64,000 bases of DNA from Micromonospora zamorensis (GTDB taxonomy: Bacteria > Actinomycetota > Actinomycetes > Mycobacteriales > Micromonosporaceae). Positions within the stretch are counted from its first letter, which is position 1; each line of letters begins with the position of its first letter. This document shows positions 36,235 through 45,080 of this stretch, in pieces. The DNA lies in the NCBI RefSeq assembly GCF_900090275.1, contig NZ_LT607755.1, positions 4,464,001 to 4,528,000 of the forward strand, given 5' to 3'. The position numbers were made by a program, and so were the translations under genes. The notes beneath the pieces were generated by a model. That model was not told where the DNA came from and searched no databases. It worked only from the letters and a program-made list of their open reading frames with translations.

Positions 36235-37743
36235 ATGCCCGAGATGCGACAGAGTTCCCTCGTGGTGGTGGCCAACCGCCTCCCCATCGACGACAGTCAG
36301 GCCCCGGACGGGGCCTGCGAGTGGCGACGCAGTCCCGGTGGGCTGGTCAGCGCGCTGCACCCACTTCTGCGGCACACCCCGGCGACCTGGGTCGGCTGGG
36401 CCGGCGGCACCGGCCCGGCCCCCGCGCTGCCGGACGTGGACGGCGTCCGGATGCACACCGTCGCGCTCACCCCGGAGGACCTGCGCGACCACTACGAAGG
36501 GTTCGCCAACGCCACCCTCTGGCCGCTCTACCACGACGCCGTGGAGCAGCCACAGCATCACCGTCGCTGGTGGGAGGCTTACCAGCGGGTCAACCAGCGC
36601 TTCGCCGAGGCGACCGCCGAGGTGGCGGAGCCGGGCGGGGTGGTCTGGGTGCAGGATTACCACCTGCAGCTGGTCCCCGGCATGCTCCGCGCGCTCCGCC
36701 CCGACCTGCGCATCGGGTTCTTCCTGCACGTGCCGTTCCCACCGCCGGAGCTGTTCATGCAGCTGCCCCGCCGAGCCGAGTTGCTGCGCGGCATGCTCGG
36801 CGCCGACCTGGTCGGCTTTCAGCGCGTGCAGGCGGCGCACAACTTCGCTCAGCTCGTGACCAGGGTGCTGGAGTTGCCGGCCACCGACCGCCGGATCGGC
36901 ATCGACGACCGGGTCGTCCGCATCGGCGCGTTCCCGGTCTCCATCGACACCGCCGAGATGGGCGCGCTCGCCGCCCGCCCCGACGTGGCCGCTCGGGCCC
37001 GCCGGCTCCGGCAGGATCTCGGCGACCCGCGGCAGGTCATCCTCAGCGTGGACCGGATGGACTACACCAAGGGCATCGAGCAGCGCCTCAAGGCATACAG
37101 CGAACTGCTCGCCACCGGCGACGTCAAGGTCCGCGACACGGTGCTGGTGCAGGTTGCGATGCCGAGCCGGGAACGCGTCGGCCAATACCAGATCCTGCGT
37201 GAGCGCATCGAGCGCGAGGTGGGCCGGATCAACGGCGAGTTCGGCCGGGTCGGCGAGCCGGCGATCCACTACCTCACCCAGCCCTTCGACCGGGCCGAGC
37301 TGGCCGCGCTCTACCGGGTCGCCGACGTGATGGCGGTGACCCCGCTGCGCGACGGGATGAACCTGGTCGCCAAGGAGTACGTGGCCGCCCGCGTGGACGA
37401 CACCGGCGCCCTGCTGCTCAGCGAGTTCGCCGGCACCGCCGCGGAGCTGTCCCAGGCGTACCTGGTCAACCCGCACGACCTGGAAGGGCTCAAGCAGGGC
37501 CTCCGCGCGGCGCTGCGGGCCAGCCCGGCCGACGTCACCCAACGGATGCGGGCCATGCGCGCCCACCTGCACGAGCACGACATCCGGGCGTGGGCCCGCT
37601 CCTACCTCCGGGCCCTGGACGAGGGCGGCGCCCTGGTCGGTCGCCTGTCCAGCACCGACACCAACCCCGACGGCGTGGCTCGGGTGCCGCGACCCGCCAC
37701 CGCCCCGACCGCCAGCCCGGCCACCCACCAGGCCGGCGGCTGA
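36235..37743 (+). CDS. otsA: Trehalose-6-phosphate synthase
   Basis: 502 residues, retaining GT20. It transfers glucose from UDP- or ADP-glucose to glucose-6-phosphate. Motifs: VVVANRLPIDD at the N terminus, RRSPGGLVSALHPLL, VGWAGGTG, the acceptor-site VWVQDYHLQLVPGMLRALRP, GFFLHVPFPP, SVDRMDYTKGIEQRLKA, and VTPLRDGMNLVAKEYVAAR in the donor site. Length is typical. No otsB is seen here; the alpha/beta hydrolase downstream is not a phosphatase. Trehalose serves osmoprotection and mycolate/lipid glycosylation in relatives. Confidence 0.95.
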   Translation: MPEMRQSSLVVVANRLPIDDSQAPDGACEWRRSPGGLVSALHPLLRHTPATWVGWAGGTGPAPALPDVDGVRMHTVALTPEDLRDHYEGFANATLWPLYHDAVEQPQHHRRWWEAYQRVNQRFAEATAEVAEPGGVVWVQDYHLQLVPGMLRALRPDLRIGFFLHVPFPPPELFMQLPRRAELLRGMLGADLVGFQRVQAAHNFAQLVTRVLELPATDRRIGIDDRVVRIGAFPVSIDTAEMGALAARPDVAARARRLRQDLGDPRQVILSVDRMDYTKGIEQRLKAYSELLATGDVKVRDTVLVQVAMPSRERVGQYQILRERIEREVGRINGEFGRVGEPAIHYLTQPFDRAELAALYRVADVMAVTPLRDGMNLVAKEYVAARVDDTGALLLSEFAGTAAELSQAYLVNPHDLEGLKQGLRAALRASPADVTQRMRAMRAHLHEHDIRAWARSYLRALDEGGALVGRLSSTDTNPDGVARVPRPATAPTASPATHQAGG

Positions 37744-37774
37744 CCGACGGGGCCGCAGCGGCGCGCCCGACGGC

Positions 37775-38590
37775 TCAGTGTGCCGCCGCGGGCTCCTTCT
37801 CCAGCCAGTCCAGGATCGCGTCGATCGGCTCCGCCCACCGCGCGTCCAGCATCAGGTCGTGGCCCATCCCGGGGAAGAGCAGCGGGGCCGAACCGTACCG
37901 GCGGGCCACCCGGGTCAACGTCGACGCCGGCAGCACCCGGTCGTCCGGGCTGCCCAGCACCAGCACCGGAGGCGAGCCCACGGCCGGCTCGGCCTCCGGC
38001 TCGCCCAGCAGCGCCCACTGCGCCCGGCGGCCCGCCCGACCGAGACGTCCGACGTGCCGTCGGGCCTCCTCGTCGGGCAACTCACGGCTGAACAACTGAG
38101 CGCGGTTGAGCCGCAGCGGTCCGCCGAACACCGCCGGCAGCGTGCCCGCCGGGTTCCGGCGCAGCGCCGCACCCAGCACTCCCCAACCACCGAAGACGGG
38201 TGCCACCAGCACCGCGCCCCGCGCCGGGTAGCGGGCCAACGCGTGCGCCACCACCAAGGCCCCGGCGCCGTGCCCCACCAGCACCGCCTGCCGCGGCAGG
38301 CTCGCGGCCACCTGGACCACATCATGGGCGTACGCCCGCAGCGTCGCGTCCGGCGCCGGCTCGCTGCCACCGTGCCCCCGCAGGCTCACCGCGTACGCCG
38401 GGAAGCCCCGCGACGCGGCGTGACCCAACCAGTGCTCGGCGAACGCCCACGCGCCGTGCCCGAACCCGGGTACGAAGAGCAGCGGCGGCCGCCCCTGCTC
38501 CAGCTCGGGAAGGGCGCTGAGCACCTCCCGCCGCGCCGGCCGGACCGGGCGCGACCACTCCCGGCCTCGCATGATCCGCAGCTCAGTCAC
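37775..38590 (-). CDS. Alpha/beta hydrolase lacking the nucleophile serine
   Basis: 271 residues. The fold is evident: PPLLFVPGFGHGAWAFAEHW (oxyanion HGxW), AYAVSLRGHGGSEPAP, the nucleophile elbow VLVGHGAGALVVAHALARY, VLGSPDDRVLP (acid), and FPGMGHDLMLD (base). At the elbow, G-H-S-x-G has become G-H-G-A-G: the catalytic Ser codon reads GGC, one base from AGC. Asp and His are retained. It is therefore probably non-hydrolytic, a binding protein, or uses another nucleophile. It converges with otsA and precedes the monooxygenase gene. Confidence 0.85.
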   Translation of the reverse strand: MTELRIMRGREWSRPVRPARREVLSALPELEQGRPPLLFVPGFGHGAWAFAEHWLGHAASRGFPAYAVSLRGHGGSEPAPDATLRAYAHDVVQVAASLPRQAVLVGHGAGALVVAHALARYPARGAVLVAPVFGGWGVLGAALRRNPAGTLPAVFGGPLRLNRAQLFSRELPDEEARRHVGRLGRAGRRAQWALLGEPEAEPAVGSPPVLVLGSPDDRVLPASTLTRVARRYGSAPLLFPGMGHDLMLDARWAEPIDAILDWLEKEPAAAH

Positions 38591-38620
38591 TGGTCTGCCT
38601 TTCGTCCGCGACCGGGGATC

Positions 38621-40024
38621 TCACTTGGCCTCCAGGTCGTGCAGGGCGCGCTGGATGGCGCGTAGATAGTCGGCGTGACCGACCTCGAACCAGTGCCGGC
38701 TGCTCTCCTTGACCTGCCCGGAGTAGCGCTCACCGGCACGGTCACGCACCCGAGACGCGAACGCGGCGGCCCGCTCCGGCCGGTCCCGTCGAGCCCGCAG
38801 CAGGCGGGCGAAGAGCACCGTCTGCCAGTGCGACAGGGTGAACAACCCGGAGTCCGGCTGCAACAGGCCGGCGACCGCCAGCGTCGGGTGCCCCGGAGTG
38901 AACGCGTTGAGCCACAGCGTGGGCCGACCCGCGCCGGCGCTGTCACCGAACACCGAGGCGTCGAGGAACTCGAAGCGCGGGAGGTAGCCGGTGGCGAAGA
39001 TGACCACCTCGGGGTCGATCTGGCGGCCGTCGGCCAGCTCCACCGCGTACGGGTGGAACCGGGCGATGTCCGGCACCGGGCCGATCGCGCCGTGGCCCAC
39101 GTAGTAGACGAGCTGACTGTTCGCGATGGGGTGCGTCTCGTACACCCGGTGGTCGGGTTTGGGCAGGCCGAAGCGGGTCAGGTCGCCGACGGTCAGGCGA
39201 AGCGTCCAGTGGTAGAGCCACTGCCGCACCCGCAGCGGCACGCGCAGCGCCAGCAGGGTGTCGTTCACCTGGTCGGCGGGGCGGCCGAGCACGTACTTCG
39301 GCGCGTACCAGTAGCCGCGCCGGGTGGAGTGCCAGCAGCGCGACGCCTGCTGGGCGGCCTCGACGGCGATGTCGCAGCCGGTGTTGCCAGCGCCGACCAC
39401 CAGCACCCGCTTGCCGCGCAGCTGCGCCGGGTCCTTGTAGGACGAGGCGTGCATGATCTCGCCGCGGAACTCCTCCAGCCCTTCGTAGCGGGGCAGCTTT
39501 GGCGACCAGTTGTGACCGTTGGCGATCACCACGGCGGCGTACCGGGAGGTGCGCTCCGGGCCGTACCCGCCGGTGGAGCGGGTGGTGACGTCCCACCGGT
39601 CCCCCTCGGCGGGCTCGACCCGGATCACCTCGGTGCCGAACCAGATGTGCGAGCGCAGGTCGAAGTGGTCGGCGTAGCGCTCGAAGTACGACAGCAGCTG
39701 ACTGTGGTGCGGGTAGTCCGGCCAGGAGTCCGGCATCGGGAAGTCGGGGAACTGGGTGAACGGCTTCGACGACAGCAGGTGGGTGCTGGCGTACACCGGG
39801 CTGCGGTCGTGTCGCCAGTTCCAGGCGCCGCCGACGCCGGTCTCCCGCTCGTAGCAGTCGACGCCGAAGTCGTGCTCGCGCAGGTTCTTGATGGCCGTCA
39901 GGCCGCTGGCCCCGGCCCCGATGACGCAGACCGTGTCGCCCCGGTCGGAGACCGGGCGACCGCTGCTCAGCGCGGACGGGATCGCTTCGGGGTCGGGCCG
40001 GCCGTGGTCGGTGGAGGTGGACAC
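38621..40024 (-). CDS. Flavin-containing monooxygenase
   Basis: 467 residues from GTG 40024, with AAAGGAGA seven bases upstream; the longer frame upstream is not supported. Motifs: FAD site CVIGAGASGLTAIKNL, the FMO signature FRGEIMHASSY (FxGxxxHxxxY), the NADPH site VLVVGAGNTGCDIAVE, and FATGYLPRFEF. It belongs to class B flavin monooxygenases related to FMOs, which oxygenate N, S or ketones. The substrate is unknown. It overlaps no neighbour; an EEP gene lies upstream 117 bases away on the same strand. Confidence 0.88.
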   Translation of the reverse strand: MSTSTDHGRPDPEAIPSALSSGRPVSDRGDTVCVIGAGASGLTAIKNLREHDFGVDCYERETGVGGAWNWRHDRSPVYASTHLLSSKPFTQFPDFPMPDSWPDYPHHSQLLSYFERYADHFDLRSHIWFGTEVIRVEPAEGDRWDVTTRSTGGYGPERTSRYAAVVIANGHNWSPKLPRYEGLEEFRGEIMHASSYKDPAQLRGKRVLVVGAGNTGCDIAVEAAQQASRCWHSTRRGYWYAPKYVLGRPADQVNDTLLALRVPLRVRQWLYHWTLRLTVGDLTRFGLPKPDHRVYETHPIANSQLVYYVGHGAIGPVPDIARFHPYAVELADGRQIDPEVVIFATGYLPRFEFLDASVFGDSAGAGRPTLWLNAFTPGHPTLAVAGLLQPDSGLFTLSHWQTVLFARLLRARRDRPERAAAFASRVRDRAGERYSGQVKESSRHWFEVGHADYLRAIQRALHDLEAK

Positions 40025-40140
40025 CGAAACATCTCCTTTTGGTACGGCAGGCGTGCCGGTCGCCGCGAAATCCTCTCCACAACGGAGCCGGATGTCCAGC
40101 CCTGACGCGGAAGCGTCGACTGTCGAACCGGCCTCGGGGG

Positions 40141-40833
40141 TCAGTCGGCGTCGGGCAGCAGCAGGTCGACCAGGACCGGAAAGTGGTCGCTGGCCCGGCG
40201 GGTCTGCGGGGTGTCCACCACGTCGTAGTCGACCACGGTGATCCGCGGGTCGACGAAGAGCGCGTCGATGCGTCGGCGCGGCTCGGCGCAGGAGTAGGTG
40301 AGCCGGTCCGCCCGGTCGGCCGCCACCGCGGCGTCGGTCAACCCGCGCGACACGGTCGCCCACGCCGGCCCGTCCGGGCCCTCGTTGAGGTCCGCCCCGG
40401 CCAGCACCGGGCTGGTCGCCTCGTCCAGCCCACGCTTGAACTCGGCGGCCTGGGTCGGACGCTCACCCGGGTCGGTGGACAGGTGCGAGCCGGCGAGGGT
40501 GAACCGGGCGTCGCCGACCCGGCATTCGGCGTACGCGGCGCCGCGCAGGTGCCGGCCGGGGGTCAGCGGGAAGCGCTGGCACCGGGTGGCCCGCACCTGG
40601 ACCCGCAGGCTGGTCAACAGCAGGTTGCCCAGCGCAGGCAGGCCGCCGGCGGCCACCACCAGGCCGAACGACTCGGCCAGCGTGGCGGACTTCTGTCGCC
40701 ACCGGAACCGGCGCGGCCCCTCCTGCACGATCACCACGTCCGGCCGCGCGGCCCGGACCACGGCCGCCAGCGCGGCGGTGTCGTCGCGCTGGCTGTGGAT
40801 GTTGTACGACACGACCCGCAGCGGTACGCCCAT
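40141..40833 (-). CDS. Endonuclease/exonuclease/phosphatase family protein
   Basis: 230 residues. EEP fold with RVVSYNIHSQRDD (Asn), VVIVQEGPRRFRW (Glu), GSHLSTDPGERPTQAAE (His), VLAGADLNEGPDGPAW (Asp/Asn) and RRASDHFPVLVDL (Asp/His). Substrates of this family range from DNA to phosphoinositides and sphingomyelin; nothing in the sequence decides. It reads into the monooxygenase gene and is 12 bases downstream of the glucokinase gene. Confidence 0.85.
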   Translation of the reverse strand: MGVPLRVVSYNIHSQRDDTAALAAVVRAARPDVVIVQEGPRRFRWRQKSATLAESFGLVVAAGGLPALGNLLLTSLRVQVRATRCQRFPLTPGRHLRGAAYAECRVGDARFTLAGSHLSTDPGERPTQAAEFKRGLDEATSPVLAGADLNEGPDGPAWATVSRGLTDAAVAADRADRLTYSCAEPRRRIDALFVDPRITVVDYDVVDTPQTRRASDHFPVLVDLLLPDAD

Positions 40834-40845
40834 CGGTGGACCGCC

Positions 40846-41793
40846 TCAGATCCGGCGGGCCAGGTCGGCGGCACCGATCACGCCGGCGCTGTTGCCCAGC
40901 TCCGCCGGGAGCACCTCGGCCACCGGCAGGCGACCACGCTGGGCGAGCGCGTCGAGGTACGCACGGCGGGTCGGGCCGAGCAGCAGGTCACCGGCGTCGA
41001 TCACACCGCCGCCCACCACCAGGGTCTGCGGGTCGAGGATCTGCGCCATGTCGGCGAGGCTGGTGCCCAGCCACCGGCCGATCTGGGCGAACGCCTCGGC
41101 GGAGATCAGGTCACCGCCCTGCGCGGCGGCGGTCACCATCGGGCCGGTGATCGCCTCGGCCTCGCCACCGGCCAGGTCGAGCAGCGCGGTGGCCCGGTTG
41201 GGCTCCTGGCGGGCGCCGGCCCGGGCGAAGCGTACGAGGGCGCTGCCGCTGGCGTACTGCTCGATGCAGCCCAGCCGGCCGCAGCCGCACTGGTGCCCGT
41301 CCGGAACGGCCAGCATGTGGCCCAGCTCCGCGGCGATGCCGTGCGCGCCGCGCATCAGCTCGCCGCCGAGGACGATGCCGCCGCCGACGCCGGTGCCGAT
41401 GGTGAACATGATCATGGAGTCGTCGGCGTCGCGGGCGGCGCCGTACCGGAACTCGGCCCAGGCGGCCACGTTTCCGTCGTTCTCCACGATCACCGGCAGA
41501 CCGATGGCCTTGCTGACGTACTCGCGCAGCGGTTCGTCGCGCCAGGCCAGGTTGGGGGCGAAGAGCACTGTCGAGCGGCTGGCGTCGATCCAGCCGGCCG
41601 CGCCGATGCCCACGGCCTCGATCGTCCGCCCGGCTGCCAGCTCACCGACCAGCTCGATGATGACGTCGCGGGTCTTGCCGACGTCATCGGCGGGAGTGTC
41701 CCGTCGGGTCTGCACGAGGACCGTGCCGGTGTCGTCCACGACACCGCCGGCCACCTTCGTGCCACCGACGTCGACTCCGATGGTCAGCGTCAC
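40846..41793 (-). CDS. glk: ROK-family glucokinase
   Basis: 315 residues. ATP phosphate site IGVDVGGTKVAGGVVD, sugar-binding VENDGNVAAWAEFRYG with catalytic Asp, FTIGTGVGGGIVLGGELM and the ROK zinc motif GHQCGCGRLGCIEQYASG. Length and motifs match actinobacterial GlkA, the glucokinase also involved in carbon catabolite repression in Streptomyces. It phosphorylates glucose with ATP. Confidence 0.93.
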   Translation of the reverse strand: MTLTIGVDVGGTKVAGGVVDDTGTVLVQTRRDTPADDVGKTRDVIIELVGELAAGRTIEAVGIGAAGWIDASRSTVLFAPNLAWRDEPLREYVSKAIGLPVIVENDGNVAAWAEFRYGAARDADDSMIMFTIGTGVGGGIVLGGELMRGAHGIAAELGHMLAVPDGHQCGCGRLGCIEQYASGSALVRFARAGARQEPNRATALLDLAGGEAEAITGPMVTAAAQGGDLISAEAFAQIGRWLGTSLADMAQILDPQTLVVGGGVIDAGDLLLGPTRRAYLDALAQRGRLPVAEVLPAELGNSAGVIGAADLARRI

Positions 41794-41871
41794 CGCTGCC
41801 GCCCCCCTCTGCTGTGCCCGTCCGGCCCGTGTCCCGGCGGCATGCCGGTCCGGGTCGGAAATGTCCCGCGC

Positions 41872-42606
41872 TCAGGCGCCGTCGCCCGATGCTTCCGCGT
41901 CGGTGTCGTCGGGCACCCGCGAGGCGGGCACCACGGGACGGGTGGTCGGTGCCGGTACGGTCGCCGACCCGGCCTCGTCGACGGGTGGTGCGGCGGCCGG
42001 GGCGAGTGGGTCCGCCGTCCGGGTGGCGACCGACCAGACATCCCGCTCCGGCGCCGGCTGAGAATCATGCCCGGTGCGGGTGGCATCGCGCCACACGTGG
42101 TTGTCACCGGTCGCGGCGGGCGGCTCGTCCGGGGCCGGCTGCGGGAGCACGTCGTCGGTGCTCGCGGCCGGTGCCGGCGCGGTCCGGGCGGGTTGCTCGA
42201 ATGGTGGCTCGGAGGGGTTCGTCGAGGGCGGCTCCGCCGGGGAGAACGCGCGGAGCAGGCTGGCGACGCCCGCCGCCAGGTCTCCGGCGCCGGTCGCGAG
42301 ACGTTCGGCGAATTCCGGACTCGGGTCACGCAACGCGGCGATGCCCCGACAGACCGGGCAGACGCAGCATTCGGCCGATCCGGTGGCGAAAGCACCTCCG
42401 GGGCCGGGACGCCCGTCCGGGCCGGCACTGTGACCGAGGACACCGGCCAGCACCCCGCCCAGCGAGCCGAACGCGCCGCCCGCCGAGCCTGCGGAGGCCA
42501 GTCGCGCCCCCGCCAGCAGTGTGGCGACCAGCCGCTCCGCCTCTTCCCGGGCCGAACCCGGATCCGTTCCGCCCACCCTCGGCTCCTCTACCGTGCCACC
42601 GGACAC
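41872..42606 (-). CDS. DUF5304-like protein
   Basis: 244 residues from GTG 42606, two bases after the SRPBCC stop. A conserved N-terminal segment (SAREEAERLVATLLAGARLA) leads to CCVCPVCRGIAALRDPSPEF, which holds three or four cysteines that could bind zinc, and GAGDLAAGVASLLRAFSP. The rest is Pro/Ala/Thr/Asp-rich and probably disordered (about 130-244). Homologous proteins of unknown function lie beside SRPBCC and glucokinase genes in actinobacteria. Confidence 0.75.
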   Translation of the reverse strand: MSGGTVEEPRVGGTDPGSAREEAERLVATLLAGARLASAGSAGGAFGSLGGVLAGVLGHSAGPDGRPGPGGAFATGSAECCVCPVCRGIAALRDPSPEFAERLATGAGDLAAGVASLLRAFSPAEPPSTNPSEPPFEQPARTAPAPAASTDDVLPQPAPDEPPAATGDNHVWRDATRTGHDSQPAPERDVWSVATRTADPLAPAAAPPVDEAGSATVPAPTTRPVVPASRVPDDTDAEASGDGA

Positions 42607-42607
42607 G

Positions 42608-43063
42608 TCACTGCGCCGCACCGGTTGCTTCTACCCGGCGCTTGAGCTGCTTCAACGCGGTGTCCATGATCATCTTCTCGGCTTTGCGGCGAAACATCCC
42701 GAGCATTCCCACCGACAGGTCGACCTCCAGCGTGTAGGTCACCGTGGTGCTGCCGTCCGGGTTGCCCACCAGGTCGTACGACCCGCGCTGGCTCTTCTGC
42801 ATCTTCGAGGGCGCGACGAGGTGCCACTCGATGCGGGACAGGTCCTCGGCGTACTCGTAGGCGAGCACGTACTCGTCGGCCATCACCCCGGCGTCGATGG
42901 TGAAGCGCACCTGGCTGGCGTAGCCGTCCTCGTACTCCTCGACGACCTCGGCGCGGCGCAACGCGTCGGTCCACTCCGGGTAGCGCCCGAAGTCGCAGAT
43001 GACCGCCGCCACCCGGTCCGGTGCGGCGCCGATGATGATCGACTGGGTGGAGGAGTCCGCCAT
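42608..43063 (-). CDS. SRPBCC (START-like) protein, Rv2185c type
   Basis: 151 residues, START/polyketide-cyclase-like fold with a ligand cavity: STQSIIIGAAPDRVAAVICD, FGRYPEWTDALRRAEVVEEY, RIEWHLVAPSKMQKSQRGSY and VEVDLSVGMLGMFRRKAEKM. It matches Rv2185c (TB16.3), located by fadD15 in mycobacteria, and lies divergently to the acyl-CoA ligase here. It probably binds a lipid, but this is not shown by the sequence. Confidence 0.85.
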   Translation of the reverse strand: MADSSTQSIIIGAAPDRVAAVICDFGRYPEWTDALRRAEVVEEYEDGYASQVRFTIDAGVMADEYVLAYEYAEDLSRIEWHLVAPSKMQKSQRGSYDLVGNPDGSTTVTYTLEVDLSVGMLGMFRRKAEKMIMDTALKQLKRRVEATGAAQ

Positions 43064-43251
43064 GGGGCGAGGCTACCCGGCGGGTACCGCCGGTGTGCCG
43101 CGCCGCCCCCGTCGGCACGTCCCGAGGCCCGCAGGCGGCCGGAACAGCCCCGGTCGTTGGCGGTGTGCCGGTGTTCACCAGGTAGGTTTCGACACAGCCG
43201 ACACCCACGGGTGACGGCTGGCCCGACCAGTGCGAGCACGAAGGAGTGCAG

Positions 43252-45066
43252 GTGCGCGAGTTCTCCGTCCCGCCGATCGTCACCGTTGGCGACGCGGCCA
43301 ACCTCACCGATCCGGTCTGGGACAACGCCGAGGCCGCGCCCGACACCGTCCAGTTCGCCCGCCCCGCCGCGAGCGCCGACGGCGCCGTCACCGCCTGGAC
43401 CGAGGTGACCTGCCTCCAGTTCCGGGACGAGGTGGCCGCCGTCGCCCGCGGGCTCATCGCCGCCGGCATCGAGCCCGGTGTCCGGGTCGGCCTGATGAGC
43501 CGCACCCGCTACGAGTGGACGCTGCTCGACTACGCCATCTGGACCGTCGGCGCGGTCACCGTGCCGATCTACGAGACCTCCAGCGCCGAACAGGCCGCGT
43601 GGATCCTCGAAGACTCCAACGCGGTCGCCGTCGTGGTGGAGACCGAGGCGCACGCGACCCTGGTCGCCGGCGTCCGGCACCGGCTGCCCGAGCTGGACCA
43701 CGTCTGGCAGATCGACCAGGGCGGGGTCGACGATCTGGTCACCAGCGGTGCCAGCGTCGAGCTGGCCGAGGTCGAGCGGCGGCGCAAGGCCGTCCACGCC
43801 GGCGACCTCGCCACGATCATCTACACCAGCGGCACCACCGGCCGCCCCAAGGGTTGCGTGCTCACCCACCGCAACATGTACGCCGACATCGCCAACGCGA
43901 TCCCGGTGCTGCCGAACCTGTTCAACCCCGGCGCGAGCACCCTGCTCTTCCTCCCGCTGGCGCACGCCTTCGCCCGGCTGATCCAGATCGGCGTCGTGCA
44001 GGCCCGGGCCACCATGGCGCACTGCGCCGACACCAAGAACCTGGTCGCCGAGCTGCAGGAGTTCCGGCCGACCTTCGTGCTCTCCGTACCCCGGGTGTTC
44101 GAGAAGGTCTACAACGCGGCCAAGCAGAAGGCCGAATCGGACGGCAAGGGGCGCATCTTCGCCCGCGCCGAGCAGGTCGCCATCGCGTACAGCGAGGCTC
44201 TGGAGACCCCGGGCGGACCTGGCCTGGCGCTGCGCGCCCAGCACGTGGTCTTCGACCGGCTGGTCTACCGCAAGCTGCGCGCCGCGCTCGGCGGCCGGTG
44301 CCGGGACGCGATCTCCGGCGGCGCGCCGCTCGGCGCCCGGCTGGGGCACTTCTTCCGCGGCATCGGCGTGACGATCCTGGAGGGCTACGGCCTCACCGAG
44401 ACGTCACCCGCAGCCGCCGCGAACCTGCCGGACGGCACCCGGATCGGCACCGTCGGCCGCCCGCTGCCCGGCGTGACCATCCGCATCGAGGACGACGGCG
44501 AGATCCTGATCTCCGGCGAGTTGATCTTCCAGGGCTACTGGGGCAACGAGACGGCGACCGCCGAGGCGATCAGCGCCGACGGGTGGTTCCGCACCGGCGA
44601 CCTGGGTCACCTCGACACCGACGGTTACCTCACCATCACCGGCCGCAAGAAGGAGCTGATCGTCACCGCTGGCGGCAAGAACGTCGCCCCGGCGGTGCTG
44701 GAGGACCTGGTCCGGGCGCACCCGTTGATCAGCCAGTGCGTCGTGGTCGGTGACGCCAAGCCGTTCATCGCGGCACTGGTCACCGTCGACGAGGAGGCGC
44801 TGCCGGCCTGGCTGCAGAGCGCCGGGATGCCCGCCGACACCACGGTCGAGCAGCTACGCGAGCACGAGGGCCTGCGTCAGGAGATCCAGACCGCGATCGA
44901 CACGGCGAACCAGGCCGTCTCCAAGGCCGAGGCGATCAAGGTGTTCCGGGTCCTGCCCCGCGACTTCACCGAGGCGACCGGCGAACTGACCCCGTCGCTC
45001 AAGGTCAAACGCCAGGTTGTCCACAAGACGTACGCGGCGGAGATCGCCGATATCTACCGAGGCTGA
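43252..45066 (+). CDS. fadD15: Long-chain fatty-acid-CoA ligase (FadD15-like)
   Basis: 604 residues. GTG 43252 is chosen because AAGGAG at 43241-43246 has correct spacing to it; the GTG at 43246 overlaps that site. ANL fold: AMP-binding IIYTSGTTGRPKGCVLTHRN near residue 185, LPLAHAFARLIQIG, GYGLTETSPAAAANLP, DGWFRTGDLGHLDTDGYLTI and GRKKELIVTAGGKNVAP, with the catalytic Lys in KVKRQVVHK. It activates fatty acids to acyl-CoA. M. tuberculosis fadD15 (Rv2187) is in the same context. Confidence 0.92.
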   Translation: MREFSVPPIVTVGDAANLTDPVWDNAEAAPDTVQFARPAASADGAVTAWTEVTCLQFRDEVAAVARGLIAAGIEPGVRVGLMSRTRYEWTLLDYAIWTVGAVTVPIYETSSAEQAAWILEDSNAVAVVVETEAHATLVAGVRHRLPELDHVWQIDQGGVDDLVTSGASVELAEVERRRKAVHAGDLATIIYTSGTTGRPKGCVLTHRNMYADIANAIPVLPNLFNPGASTLLFLPLAHAFARLIQIGVVQARATMAHCADTKNLVAELQEFRPTFVLSVPRVFEKVYNAAKQKAESDGKGRIFARAEQVAIAYSEALETPGGPGLALRAQHVVFDRLVYRKLRAALGGRCRDAISGGAPLGARLGHFFRGIGVTILEGYGLTETSPAAAANLPDGTRIGTVGRPLPGVTIRIEDDGEILISGELIFQGYWGNETATAEAISADGWFRTGDLGHLDTDGYLTITGRKKELIVTAGGKNVAPAVLEDLVRAHPLISQCVVVGDAKPFIAALVTVDEEALPAWLQSAGMPADTTVEQLREHEGLRQEIQTAIDTANQAVSKAEAIKVFRVLPRDFTEATGELTPSLKVKRQVVHKTYAAEIADIYRG

Positions 45067-45080
45067 CTACCATCCGTCAC

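Noticed and set aside
40039..42645. 868-codon open frame on the plus strand
   Set aside because: Antisense to the EEP, glucokinase and DUF5304-like genes; its translation is Arg/Gly/His-rich without recognisable domains.
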